Shown here in pieces: positions 16,870 through 25,517 of a stretch of DNA of 43,851 nt. The stretch's first letter is position 1, and every line of letters begins with the position of its first letter. The notes under the pieces are model-generated. The model had not been told where the DNA came from. It saw nothing but the letters and a program-made list of their open reading frames with translations, and did no database searches. The translations under genes were made by a program, and so were the position numbers. The DNA comes from Clostridium celatum DSM 1785. Lineage in GTDB: Bacteria; Bacillota; Clostridia; Clostridiales; Clostridiaceae. The DNA lies in NCBI RefSeq assembly GCF_000320405.1, contig NZ_KB291603.1, forward strand, positions 22,870-66,720, written 5' to 3'.

Positions 16870-18023
16870 GTAATGAATTAATATTAGTTAAGTATGCGCC
16901 AGAAATATTTTTAAAGGGGCAAAATAGAGGGAAATTTGAAAAGAAATTAAGAGATAATATAAAGAAAAAGCTTGAAGGATTAAACTATGAGTTTATTACT
17001 GATCAAGGTAGATATTTTATTAAGGCAGAAAATATAAAAGAAGCTACAGAAAGAGTAAGAAAGGTTTTTGGAGTTGCTGAAGTTTGGATAGTAACAGAAG
17101 TTGAAAGAGATTTAACTGCAATTAAGGAAGAGTGTTTAAAGAGAATTAAAGAAGCTAATCCTAAGACTTTTAAAATAGAAACAAATAGAGCAAATAAAAA
17201 GTTTGCTTTAAATTCAATAGAAACATCTAGGGATGTTGGAGGATATATTCTACATCATTTTGAAGGCGATTTAGATGTTGATGTTAAAAATCCAGAATGT
17301 TTAGTTAAAGTAGAGATAAGAGAAAAGGCATATATATGTACAAGTAACGATAAAATAAAAGGGGTAAGAGGATTACCTTATGGAATGAATGGTAGTACAA
17401 TGCTTATGTTATCAGGTGGTATAGATTCACCAGTTGCAGGTTATTTAATGGCAAGAAGAGGTGTTGAACTTAACTGTGTTTATTATCACAGTCATCCATA
17501 TACTTCTGAAAGAGCTAAGGATAAGGTTAAAGAATTAGCAAAAATACTTGCAAAATATACAGAAAGAGTTAACTTATATATTGTTCCGTTTACAGAAATT
17601 CAATTAGATATAATGGAAAAGTGCAGACCAGATGAATTAACTATATTAATGAGAAGATTTATGATGAGATGTGCTTGTGCTTTAGCAGAAAAGTATGGAG
17701 TACAATCAATTTCAAGTGGTGAAAGTATAGGTCAAGTTGCAAGTCAAACAATGGAAGGTTTAATAGTAAGTACAGATTGTGCAGATAGACCAGTATTTAG
17801 ACCATTAATAATTATGGATAAAGAAGAAATTATGGATATAGCTAAGGAAATTGGAACATTTGAAACTTCAATATTACCATATGAAGATTGTTGTACAATA
17901 TTCGTACCAAAGCACCCTAAAACAAAACCACAATTAGAAGCAATGAGAAAAGCTGAATCAGTTTTAGATATAGATGCAATGGTTGAAAAGGCTATTAATG
18001 ATACAGAATTAGTAGTTTACTAA
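16866..18023 (+). CDS. thiI: tRNA uridine 4-sulfurtransferase
   Basis: A 385-residue enzyme making 4-thiouridine at position 8 of tRNA; it may also serve in thiamine-thiazole sulfur transfer. It has an N-terminal ferredoxin-like plus THUMP region (about residues 1-165), then a PP-loop adenylation domain with MLMLSGGIDSPVAG (around residue 180) and CCTIFVPKHPKT near the C-terminus. There is no C-terminal rhodanese domain, as in Bacillus-type ThiI, so sulfur must come directly from the adjacent NifZ. The start overlaps the nifZ stop by 4 nt, implying coupled translation. Confidence 0.95.
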   Translation: MSNELILVKYAPEIFLKGQNRGKFEKKLRDNIKKKLEGLNYEFITDQGRYFIKAENIKEATERVRKVFGVAEVWIVTEVERDLTAIKEECLKRIKEANPKTFKIETNRANKKFALNSIETSRDVGGYILHHFEGDLDVDVKNPECLVKVEIREKAYICTSNDKIKGVRGLPYGMNGSTMLMLSGGIDSPVAGYLMARRGVELNCVYYHSHPYTSERAKDKVKELAKILAKYTERVNLYIVPFTEIQLDIMEKCRPDELTILMRRFMMRCACALAEKYGVQSISSGESIGQVASQTMEGLIVSTDCADRPVFRPLIIMDKEEIMDIAKEIGTFETSILPYEDCCTIFVPKHPKTKPQLEAMRKAESVLDIDAMVEKAINDTELVVY

Positions 18024-18048
18024 GGGTTTAAAATGTAATAATAAAATT

Positions 18049-18110
18049 ATCCACAATGCGATTTTAGATATGTATAAATACCTAAAATTATACATTGTGG
18101 ATTTTATTTT
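18049..18110 (+). terminator. Terminator of nifZ-thiI
   Basis: TCCACAATG pairs with CATTGTGGA. An inner ATTTTAG/CTAAAAT stem extends it, and TTTTATTTT follows. Confidence 0.85.
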
Positions 18111-18381
18111 AATTTAAAAAGAGAGAATATTAAAATTTTATTTAAATAAGTTAATGATATTGATAAATAGCACTTTATTTACATTGATGGTAATAGTATA
18201 ATCAAAAGAGTTAAATACTATAAATACACGGAATTTTTAATTATAAGAAAATTTAGATTTAACAGAAGGTTAGAAGTTGTTATATAGTTTCATATAATTT
18301 ATTTATAGAAATTATAGTATTACAACTGATAGCTATTAGATTAAAATTTTGTAAATATGTAATAAGGAAGATAAATTAATA
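18111..18381 (+). other. AT-rich gap with a weak promoter
   Basis: This spacer before the next gene shows only a good -10 box, TATAAT at 18197-18202, with a poor -35. No open frame with a ribosome site and no hairpin was found. Confidence 0.4.
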
Positions 18382-19020
18382 ATGTTTGAAATAATAGTAT
18401 CAATAATAGTAGTATGTTGTATTATATATCTATTTAAAGGAGAATTTTTTAGACGAAAAGCAGTTGTTACAGTTGTTGAAAATTTACCATTAGATATATT
18501 TAAGAAGAAGGATAAAAATAAGAATAAAGAAGTTAAAGAATATAAGGATGAAAATAGTAAAGAATCAAAAAATAATAAAGAAATAGAAACTGTAAAAGTA
18601 GAAGATTCTTATAATGAAGAAGAAAAAGTATATGAAAATACTGTTCAAATAGAAGATGAAGATATTTCAGAAGAAGTAGAGATTAGTGAGTATGATAATA
18701 AGATTGAAGATTTAATAAGTATAGATATAATAGATGAAAATCAAAATAATATTAATGAGAAAAGTACATATATAGGTGAAATTAAAATAGATATTGATGA
18801 AAAAAAAGAAGAAAATATTGAAAGTTATATAAATGCCGAAGAAATAGATGAAGATACAGATATATTAACGGAAGAAACTCTAATAACAGTATACTGGACT
18901 CCAAAAGGAAAGAGTTATCATATGAGTAGTACATGTAGAACACTTTCAAGAAGTAAAGTAATAAATAGTGGTACTCTACAGGAGTGTGATCGTCAATATG
19001 CCTGTGAGCATTGTAAATAG
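18382..19020 (+). CDS. Membrane-anchored acidic protein with C-terminal Cys/His domain
   Basis: A 212-residue protein, start ATG 18382 with AAGGA upstream. Residues 1-20 are one hydrophobic segment (IIVSIIVVCCIIYLF), likely a membrane anchor. Residues 45-165 are a very acidic, lysine-punctuated linker, probably disordered. Residues 168-212 form a compact module, TVYWTPKGKSYHMSSTCRTLSRSK, ending in CDRQYACEHCK. Its H, C and C-x-x-C residues suggest one zinc site. I have seen this YWTPKGKSYH-type tail in other clostridial proteins of unknown role, where it looks like a small binding domain. Function is unknown, and which side of the membrane the tail faces cannot be told. Confidence 0.75.
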   Translation: MFEIIVSIIVVCCIIYLFKGEFFRRKAVVTVVENLPLDIFKKKDKNKNKEVKEYKDENSKESKNNKEIETVKVEDSYNEEEKVYENTVQIEDEDISEEVEISEYDNKIEDLISIDIIDENQNNINEKSTYIGEIKIDIDEKKEENIESYINAEEIDEDTDILTEETLITVYWTPKGKSYHMSSTCRTLSRSKVINSGTLQECDRQYACEHCK

Positions 19021-19132
19021 ACTATTGCAAACTATAGTGAAGTTAAAAAATTAATTACAAATATTTTCACTACAATATTATAATAAATTTTTCTATATGG
19101 CTATTTTAGCAATAATTAAGGATATTAGTATA

Positions 19133-19188
19133 AAAGTTAATGTCCTTGCTATATTTTATATAGTGTTTGTAGCAAGAACATTAACTTT
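19133..19188. repeat. Long inverted repeat between convergent genes
   Basis: Arms 19133-19151 (AAAGTTAATGTCCTTGCTA) and 19170-19188 are complementary except at one position, with an 18-nt loop. T runs are short on both sides (CTTTTATACT on the minus strand), so it is at best a modest terminator for the minus-strand TPR gene. Confidence 0.6.
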
Positions 19189-19236
19189 AAGAATGTTATA
19201 TAATAATTTTTTTATTAACTTTAGACAAGAATAAAG

Positions 19237-21279
19237 TTAAGAGTGTTTGTAGAGATATTTCATATTGCTGAAAATATTTGAGATAGTTTTAAGTGTATTA
19301 GGAATAAATTCTTTTTCTTTATAGTTAGGGTTATTTATAACTTCTATATTAACTATTTTCTTTGTTCTGCCAGCTAACCTATTATTAATATTGCGTAAGT
19401 ATATTTTTGGATAGTGAAGGTTAGGAGCAAGTTTAAGTAGCTTTTTAAAGTTAATCTTTGCATTGTTTAAGTCATTAGTATAGTAGTAGCAAAGTGCATA
19501 TCTATATAAGAAATTTTCGTTATTAGTAAAAAGGCAACCAGATATAGAATTAGCTTCTTTTTCTAAATAATAAAGAGCTTCTTTATATTGTTTTACATCA
19601 ACTAATAAAATAGCTAAATTAATAGAACATAAAAAATTATTAGAATCTAGTGCTAGTCCTTTTTTATAATAGTTTATAGCATCATAAGTTAAATTCATAT
19701 AAGAAAAGTAATCACCATATAATCTAAATAATTCACAGTCTTCTGTATAAATATTATGAGCTAAATCTAAATACTTTAATGCATCTTTAGATTTGGAATC
19801 AATTAAATTTGATGCTAAAGTACGATTTTCAAGATATATTTCTAAGAGATCATTAGGTACATTAGCTAAATATTTATAGCTAGGTGCATTAATCTTTTTT
19901 GATTCTGTAAATATAAAATTAATGTTTATTTTAGGATAGAGTGTGATAAGTTCATTATAGCGTTCGTTCCAATTAAATTGCTTTTGAAGTAACTTTAAAA
20001 CTTCGGTAGGAATATATTTATGTTTTTCTAAAAATAATAGTAATTCATTTTCCAAAATATAAAATAATTTAGAGTCATTCATATGGTTGTTAATAAAGTT
20101 TTCCCAAATATTTAATGAAGTTCTAAGATTAAAATTACTGTATATTTCCTCTAGATTATTAATAAATAGTGCAATTTGACTATCGATATATTTTTCATAT
20201 GAAGGTCTTACAATTGGCGCGACTTTAGTGTTTGAATTATTTTCTTTTATATTTTTTATATAGTTATTTAATGATGTATCTTTAGGGTTTAGTTTTAATA
20301 AAATTTTAAATAACCTTTCAGATTTATCGTAATCAAAAGAATAATAATAGCTATAGGCTAAGTCGTATAATGACGATATATCTAAGTCGTTTCTAATATT
20401 AGCTAAGTATTTCTCTAAGTAAATAACGGCATTAGAATATTGTTTACAGCTATAAAGAATATGACCATACTTTGAAAGACAGTATAAATCATTTTTATTG
20501 ATATCAAGTGCTTCTTTAAAATAACGTAATGCACTTATAAAATCCTTTTTTTCATAATAATAACTTCCTAATAATTTTAATAAATCAAAATCAAATTTAT
20601 AAAGAGAATAGGCTGCAATTAGATTTTTATAACTTTCTTTTATGTTTGAATCTTTAAAATAGATATATGCTTTTTCTCTTAATGATAAATACTCTTCTAC
20701 AATTTCTGGATTAATATTTGAAAGATATTTATAAGATATAGGTAATGGATTTGAAATTGTATTTAAAAGTAAGTCTATAGAATTTTTATTATATAGAGAA
20801 TAAAGATAATTTTTCCTTTCAGTCCAATTAAATTTTTTGTTGAGAAAAACATATATTTTATTTGGTATATATCTGTGAGTTATTAAAAAGTTAATAAACT
20901 TATTTTCTAAAATAGCAAATGTATTTTCATCATCAAAACTGATGTTATTTAATATTAACATCCAATTCTTTTCATTAAATCTAAGAGAACTATCAGAATA
21001 AATATAATTAAGTCTAGAAAAAATATCAGAGATATTATCTATGTGAGTATTATCATTACAATAGTTAGTTATGTAATTTAATATATTAGAATTGTTAGTT
21101 TTAGTTATACCACCAGCGATATCTTGAATAGATGAATTAGCTAATGTTACAGCTTTATCATATGCAACTTTAAGCATTTGTTTTTTTGAAGGTTTATTTT
21201 TCAACAGATTATCATATGTTTCATTTATTCTTTTTACATCTTTTGTAGGAGCTATTCCAAGTATTGACCAACAATTCAT
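19237..21279 (-). CDS. J-like plus TPR-repeat protein with internal duplication
   Basis: About 680 residues, cytosolic. The ATG at 21279 has GAGAGG 8 nt upstream and is preferred over the GTG at 21288. The first 50 residues (CWSILGIAPTKDVKRINETYDNLL) resemble the start of a J domain but have no HPD, so Hsp70 stimulation is unlikely. The rest is two copies of one module about 285 residues apart. Each has a helical part ending in FNWxER, then SYKYLxN, then three to four TPR units with the usual Y-x-A-L and L-x-P/K pattern (AxRYFKEALDINKND, KRLFKILLKLNPKD-like). TPRs mediate protein-protein contacts. No signal peptide. It is alone in its transcription unit; partner and role are unknown. Confidence 0.82.
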   Translation of the reverse strand: MNCWSILGIAPTKDVKRINETYDNLLKNKPSKKQMLKVAYDKAVTLANSSIQDIAGGITKTNNSNILNYITNYCNDNTHIDNISDIFSRLNYIYSDSSLRFNEKNWMLILNNISFDDENTFAILENKFINFLITHRYIPNKIYVFLNKKFNWTERKNYLYSLYNKNSIDLLLNTISNPLPISYKYLSNINPEIVEEYLSLREKAYIYFKDSNIKESYKNLIAAYSLYKFDFDLLKLLGSYYYEKKDFISALRYFKEALDINKNDLYCLSKYGHILYSCKQYSNAVIYLEKYLANIRNDLDISSLYDLAYSYYYSFDYDKSERLFKILLKLNPKDTSLNNYIKNIKENNSNTKVAPIVRPSYEKYIDSQIALFINNLEEIYSNFNLRTSLNIWENFINNHMNDSKLFYILENELLLFLEKHKYIPTEVLKLLQKQFNWNERYNELITLYPKININFIFTESKKINAPSYKYLANVPNDLLEIYLENRTLASNLIDSKSKDALKYLDLAHNIYTEDCELFRLYGDYFSYMNLTYDAINYYKKGLALDSNNFLCSINLAILLVDVKQYKEALYYLEKEANSISGCLFTNNENFLYRYALCYYYTNDLNNAKINFKKLLKLAPNLHYPKIYLRNINNRLAGRTKKIVNIEVINNPNYKEKEFIPNTLKTISNIFSNMKYLYKHS

Positions 21280-21314
21280 ATTTAACACCTCTCTTTTTGT
21301 AATTTATATGATAT

Positions 21315-21323
21315 ATTATAACA
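21315..21323 (-). promoter_or_regulatory. Extended -10 promoter of the TPR gene
   Basis: On the minus strand the sequence reads TGTTATAAT, a TGn-extended -10 box, about 36 nt upstream of the start codon; the -35 is poor. The rest of the gap to 21555 is AT-rich with no supported gene. Confidence 0.45.
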
Positions 21324-21557
21324 TTTTTGTATAAATAAGGAATAAAAAAGATTAGACATTTTGTACATATAATGAATATAAAAGTGTGGTATTTTACAAA
21401 AAGCATACTTAAAGTGTGTTTAAAGATGAGGTAAAATGAAAAAAAATAGAATAAAATGTTAAAATAATTAATAAAAAATATACTTAAAAAAGATAATTTT
21501 AAGAAAAATAGAAATATAAAAATAGAAATATATTGATAGATAAATATTTATAATAAA

Positions 21558-21584
21558 AAAAGTCGCTATTTTGCGACTCTTTTT
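21558..21584 (-). terminator. Terminator next to the 138-residue gene
   Basis: AAAGTCGC (from 21559) pairs with GCGACTCTTT across a 6-nt loop. Read on the minus strand it ends in a run of seven T. The plus-strand side also has TTTTT, so it may work both ways. Confidence 0.85.
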
Positions 21585-21585
21585 A

Positions 21586-22002
21586 TTATCTTGATCTCAT
21601 TTTTGTAGCTTGTTGTCTAGCCTTCTTTATTTGGCTGTGATCGAATGGATGAAGGTCTTTTCTAGTGCTTAAGTTTGCGATGTTAGAAGCCATAATAACT
21701 TCTGAATTAGCTTTACCTTTTTCACCTTTAATACCCATGATAATTACTTTGTGACCTTGATTAATATCTATAAATTCAGGCTTTTTAAACCATCTATTTC
21801 TCTTATATTCACATTTAGCTATTTGCTTACCTGCATCAGATTTAACAACTAACCAAACATGTAATCTATTAAAAATACCTAGAAAACTTTTAGTTTCACT
21901 TTTTACTGATAAGACTGTACCAGAAACACTTGTCATTCTATCTCCGTATTTTTCCATGTATGCATCAGAGTAATATTTCGTCATTTTATCTTTGAAACCC
22001 AT
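21586..22002 (-). CDS. Unknown basic cytosolic protein
   Basis: A 138-residue protein; the ATG at 22002 follows AAAGGAG at good spacing. I do not recognise the family. The N-terminus is short and helical with a YSDAYMEKYGDRM stretch. The middle (VSGTVLSVKSETKSFLG, VWLVVKSDAGKQIAKCEYKR, GHKVIIMGIKGEKG) alternates strands in a way that resembles a small OB-fold. The C-terminus is strongly basic (KKARQQATKMRSR), which would suit nucleic-acid contact. Monocistronic with its own terminator. The OB-fold and nucleic-acid ideas are inference from pattern only. Confidence 0.7.
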   Translation of the reverse strand: MGFKDKMTKYYSDAYMEKYGDRMTSVSGTVLSVKSETKSFLGIFNRLHVWLVVKSDAGKQIAKCEYKRNRWFKKPEFIDINQGHKVIIMGIKGEKGKANSEVIMASNIANLSTRKDLHPFDHSQIKKARQQATKMRSR

Positions 22003-22154
22003 TGCAAAAACTCCTTTAATTATAAATTATACTATGTAAACAACAATCATATATTATGTATTATATCATAAAAAATGTATATATAAAACAAAAAAATATA
22101 AGTAATGTGATAAGTAAGAATAAAAAGATATTTTTTTAAAATGACCATAATATA

Positions 22155-22183
22155 TTAAATTGTAAATAGAAATGAAGTATAAT
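22155..22183 (+). promoter_or_regulatory. Candidate promoter of the hydrogenase operon
   Basis: A perfect TATAAT (22178-22183) has a weak TTAAAT (22155-22160) 17 nt upstream, about 54 nt before the first gene. No palindromic operator stands out. Confidence 0.45.
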
Positions 22184-22236
22184 TAGATTATGGAAATGGT
22201 AAAAAAAGTAAAATAGAAAGAGAGGAGGGAAAAATC

Positions 22237-22614
22237 ATGGGTAATAATATTATTAATGAGATTTCTAAGGAAAATCTTTTAACTATAGTTAAAAATATTA
22301 GGGATAAAGGTGGAAGATTAGTCGCTATAAATGGATATGTAAATAAAGAAAAAACTAATATTGTAGTGTATACATTAGAATATGATGATGTTCGAGGGCA
22401 GTATCGAATAATCGGAGAAGATAGAATACCAACATTAACTAATATATATAAGGGTGCACAATGGTTTGAAGAAGAAATACAAGAGATGATGCCAGTAAAA
22501 TTTGATGGACTTGAATTTAGTGGAAGATTATTTTTGCCGGAAGAGTTTAAGAATGGAGAAGGACAAATACTTATTATGACGTTAGAAGAATTAAAGAAAT
22601 TGAAAGATAAATAA
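22237..22614 (+). CDS. mbhK: Group 4 hydrogenase NuoC-like subunit (30 kDa family, MbhK/EchD)
   Basis: A 125-residue soluble subunit of the peripheral arm. The ATG at 22237 follows AGGAGG. The C-terminal half matches the complex I 30-kDa signature in reduced form: IPTLTNIYKGAQWFEEEI, then the FDGLEFSGRLFLPEEF strand-turn. The domain stabilises the small and large subunits and holds no cofactor. It is much shorter than NuoC (about 200 residues), as is normal for EchD and MbhK. First gene of the operon; the large-subunit gene starts 13 nt later. Confidence 0.85.
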   Translation: MGNNIINEISKENLLTIVKNIRDKGGRLVAINGYVNKEKTNIVVYTLEYDDVRGQYRIIGEDRIPTLTNIYKGAQWFEEEIQEMMPVKFDGLEFSGRLFLPEEFKNGEGQILIMTLEELKKLKDK

Positions 22615-22627
22615 AGGGGGTAAAAAA

Positions 22628-23710
22628 GTGAGTTATATTTTACCGTTAGGACCTTATCATCCTGCATTGGAAGAACCGGTTCATGTAAAACTACTTACAG
22701 AGGGAGAGATTATAAAAGATTCTGAAGTATTTATAGGATATAACCATAGAGGAATAGAGAAATTAACAGAGTCTAGAAATTATATTCAAACAATAACTTT
22801 AGTAGAGAGAGTATGTGGAATTTGTTCACACTCTCATGCCATGACATATTGTTTAGCTGTAGAAAATATTGCAGGAATGGAAGTTCCCAAAAGAGGAAGT
22901 TATATAAGAGTAATAATAAGTGAATTGGAGAGATTACATTCACATTATTTATGGTTAGGATTAGCTGCTCATATAATTGCTTTTGATTCATTATTTATGA
23001 TGTGTTTTGCATCAAGGGAAAAGATAATGGATATGTTAGAAGTTATATCAGGTAATAGAGTAAATTATGCTATGAATATAGTAGGGGGAGCTAGAAGAGA
23101 TATTACCAAAGAACAAAAAGATACGGTATTAAAAATGATAGAAGAATTAAGAAGAGAATATAAAAATATTTATAATGTATATGCTAAAGATTCAAGTATA
23201 GCAGCAAGAACAAAGGGAGTTGGAATCTTAACAACTGATGATGCATTAAATTATGGGGCTTGTGGACCACATGGAAGAGCATCAGGAGTAAATTTTGATG
23301 TAAGGAAAAGTATGCCATATAACTGTTATGAAGATTTTGATTTTAATGTAGCTTTAGCAAATGATGGAGATGTTTTCTCTAGGGCTGTGATTAGATTAAT
23401 TGAAATAGAAGAAAGCTGCAAGATTATTGAGCAAGCACTTAAGAATATGCCAGAAGGTCCTATTAATTTAGGCAATAAAATACCTAAAGTTCCAGCAGGG
23501 GAGTATATAGCAGTTACAGAAGCACCAAGAGGAGAAGTAACTTATTATGTAGTATCCAATGGTGGACAAACCAATGGAAGAGTTAATATTCATGTACCAA
23601 CCTTTAAGAATGCAATGACTGTTCCTGTTATGCTCAAAAATAATACAATTGCAGATGCTGGACTTATAGTTGCTAGTATAGATCCATGTTTTTCATGTTT
23701 GGATAGGTAA
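22628..23710 (+). CDS. mbhL: Group 4 [NiFe] hydrogenase catalytic large subunit
   Basis: A 360-residue catalytic subunit that would reduce protons to H2 at a Ni-Fe site. The GTG start at 22628 has AGGGGG upstream. The four nickel ligands are present: C63 and C66 in ERVCGICSHSH, and C354 and C357 in DPCFSCLDR. This separates it from Mbx/Mbs and NuoD, which lack them. H70 and the conserved GPHGRASG are also seen. The protein ends three residues after C357, so there is no C-terminal peptide for a maturation protease to remove, unlike many hydrogenases. hypA follows 6 nt downstream. Confidence 0.94.
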   Translation: MSYILPLGPYHPALEEPVHVKLLTEGEIIKDSEVFIGYNHRGIEKLTESRNYIQTITLVERVCGICSHSHAMTYCLAVENIAGMEVPKRGSYIRVIISELERLHSHYLWLGLAAHIIAFDSLFMMCFASREKIMDMLEVISGNRVNYAMNIVGGARRDITKEQKDTVLKMIEELRREYKNIYNVYAKDSSIAARTKGVGILTTDDALNYGACGPHGRASGVNFDVRKSMPYNCYEDFDFNVALANDGDVFSRAVIRLIEIEESCKIIEQALKNMPEGPINLGNKIPKVPAGEYIAVTEAPRGEVTYYVVSNGGQTNGRVNIHVPTFKNAMTVPVMLKNNTIADAGLIVASIDPCFSCLDR

Positions 23711-23716
23711 TAAATC

Positions 23717-24058
23717 ATGCATGAATTAGCTGTAACACAATCTATACTAAAGATATGTATAGATGAAGGCGAAAAGTATAATGTTAAAAGAATAAAAAAG
23801 TTAAATATAAAGGTTGGAGAATTAACTGATTTAGTTCCAAGTTGTATATCATACTATTTTAAAATAGTTGCAAAAGATACAATTGCAGAAGAAGCGGAAA
23901 TTAATATAGAGAAAATAAAGGTTGCTATAACTTGTAATAAATGTGGATACAAAGGTGAACTTGGAGAAAATAATTATGTATGTCCTAAATGTAAAGGTAA
24001 TAACTATAAAATAATTAAAGGAAGAGAGTTTTATTTAGATACCATGGAGGTTGATTAA
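23717..24058 (+). CDS. hypA: Nickel-insertion chaperone HypA
   Basis: A 113-residue metallochaperone delivering Ni to the hydrogenase precursor. It starts MHE, the H2-containing N-terminal nickel site that must be free. The structural zinc site is C73/C76 and C89/C92. Length is standard. It lies between the large subunit and hypB inside the operon, which ties it to this enzyme. It has no special ribosome site beyond weak AT-rich sequence, so translation may be coupled to mbhL (6-nt gap). Confidence 0.95.
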   Translation: MHELAVTQSILKICIDEGEKYNVKRIKKLNIKVGELTDLVPSCISYYFKIVAKDTIAEEAEINIEKIKVAITCNKCGYKGELGENNYVCPKCKGNNYKIIKGREFYLDTMEVD

Positions 24059-24059
24059 G

Positions 24060-24704
24060 ATGGAAATAAAAGTTGTGAGACAAATATTAGAGTGGAATGA
24101 AGATTGTCATAAAGAAGTACAAGAAGAACTAAGAGAAAAATCAGTATCAATGATAAATATAGTGGGATCGCCAGGTGCAGGAAAGACAACATTTATATTA
24201 AATTTGATAAATGAATTAAAAAAATATGATAAAAAAGTAGGTGTAATTGAAGGGGATATTGAGGGGACTATAGATGCTAAAAGAATAAAAGGGGAGGGAA
24301 TTCCTGTAGTTCAGCTTAATACTCAAGGTGCTTGTCATATTGAAGCTATGTCTATTAAGCATATTATTGGTGAATTTGACTTAGATGATTTAGATTTGGT
24401 TATAGTGGAGAATATAGGGAATTTAGTGTGTCCGGCTGAATTTGATATTGGAGAAGTTTTAAAAATAGCGTTATTAAGTGTTCCAGAGGGCGATGATAAG
24501 GTTGTTAAATATCCTTTAATGTTTTCAAAAGCTGATGCAGTAGTAATTACAAAATATGATATGATTAAATATTTTAAATTTGATGACAATGAAGTTGAAA
24601 AGCAAACACTTCTTAGAAATCCATATTCTAAAATATTTAAAGTGGACTCATTAAAAGAAGGGGGAACTAAAAAATTTATAAATTGGCTATTAAAAAAAAT
24701 ATAA
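24060..24704 (+). CDS. hypB: Hydrogenase nickel-incorporation GTPase HypB
   Basis: A 214-residue G3E/SIMIBI GTPase powering Ni transfer with HypA. The ATG at 24060 has GGAGG 9 nt upstream; the TTG at 24051 is too close to it. The P-loop is GSPGAGKTT (residues 36-44), followed by GDIEGTIDAKRI, CHIEA, VENIGNLVCP and the base-recognition motif VITKYD. There is no His-rich N-terminal nickel store, as in minimal HypB. HypA and HypB are the only Hyp proteins encoded here; HypC, D, E and F must come from elsewhere if the Fe(CN)2CO group is made. Confidence 0.95.
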   Translation: MEIKVVRQILEWNEDCHKEVQEELREKSVSMINIVGSPGAGKTTFILNLINELKKYDKKVGVIEGDIEGTIDAKRIKGEGIPVVQLNTQGACHIEAMSIKHIIGEFDLDDLDLVIVENIGNLVCPAEFDIGEVLKIALLSVPEGDDKVVKYPLMFSKADAVVITKYDMIKYFKFDDNEVEKQTLLRNPYSKIFKVDSLKEGGTKKFINWLLKKI

Positions 24705-24723
24705 AAGAGAAGGTGGATATTTA

Positions 24724-25254
24724 ATGAAAAAAGGTACAGCATTTATCTCGACCTTTATTTTGTCATATTTATTTTGGATTTTATTTTTAATGCAAGATTT
24801 TAATATATTTAAATTAGGTCATCAAGAACTTATAGTAGGTGCTATTGTAGCCATAGTAGTTAGTTGTTTTACAAGTTCATTTTTTGCACCACAAGATGGA
24901 TTTTGGTTATTTAAAAATTTAAGAATAATTAATTTAATAATATTCATTCCAGTATACACATGGGAATTAATAAAAGCAAATTTCGTAGTTGCAATAAAAG
25001 CTTTAGCTCCAAAGTTAAATATTAATCCAGGAATAGTAAAAATAACAACTGATTTAAAGTCAGATTATGGTCTTGCAATGTTATCAAATTGTATAACTTT
25101 AACTCCTGGAACTATAACTATGGATATATATGAAGAAGAAGATAAAAATGCAATGTATATTCATTGGATTGATGTTGAAACTGAAGATACAGAAAGAGCA
25201 TCAGAGATTATAAAGGGTAGGTTTGAATATTTTGTAAGGAGGCTTTTTAAATAA
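24724..25254 (+). CDS. mbhA: MrpE/MnhE-like membrane subunit
   Basis: A 176-residue membrane protein of the MnhE family, equivalent to MbhA. The ATG at 24724 follows AGAAGGTGG. Two or three N-terminal helices (about residues 5-23, 33-50 and 65-85) are followed by a cytosolic domain with LSNCITLTPGTITMD, the diagnostic MrpE block. It belongs to the small Mrp-type module that builds the ion-translocating part of the complex. The next gene overlaps by one base (TAATG). Confidence 0.9.
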   Translation: MKKGTAFISTFILSYLFWILFLMQDFNIFKLGHQELIVGAIVAIVVSCFTSSFFAPQDGFWLFKNLRIINLIIFIPVYTWELIKANFVVAIKALAPKLNINPGIVKITTDLKSDYGLAMLSNCITLTPGTITMDIYEEEDKNAMYIHWIDVETEDTERASEIIKGRFEYFVRRLFK

Positions 25255-25517
25255 TGAATATGAATCTTATATTTACAGTAGTATCCATAATTTTGGCCAT
25301 CCTAGCGTTAGTTCTAATATATAGGGTATTTAAAGGGCCCACAGTAATAGATAGAGTATTAGCAGCAGATTCTATAGATATAATTTTAGGAGTAATAATG
25401 ATTTTATTTGGAACAACTGAAGGAAGGGCAATGTTTTTAGACCTTGGATTAATAATTACTCTTTTAGGGTTTATAGGTACAGTTTTAATTTCTAAATATT
25501 TAGAGGGGGAATTGTGA
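25254..25517 (+). CDS. mbhB: MrpF/MnhF-like membrane subunit
   Basis: An 87-residue protein with three membrane helices of the MrpF family. The YRVFKGPTVIDRVLAAD loop after helix 1 is the family signature. In Mbh and Mrp complexes this subunit packs with MrpE and MrpG. It overlaps both neighbours, so translation is coupled. Confidence 0.9.
   Translation: MNMNLIFTVVSIILAILALVLIYRVFKGPTVIDRVLAADSIDIILGVIMILFGTTEGRAMFLDLGLIITLLGFIGTVLISKYLEGEL

Noticed and set aside
21421..21460. Tiny plus-strand frame after GAGG near 21430.
   Set aside because: It stops after eight codons of mostly Lys/Asn and looks like AT-rich chance sequence.
22188..22667. Open frame on the minus strand over the first hydrogenase gene.
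   Set aside because: It is a shadow frame: no ribosome site, and its product has a low-complexity Ser/Phe/Ile composition while the plus frame matches a known family.
22628..23710. Possibility that the operon encodes an Mbx/Mbs sulfur reductase or a complex I relative.
   Set aside because: All four Ni-ligand cysteines are present and there is only one MrpD-like subunit, both of which fit Mbh hydrogenase.
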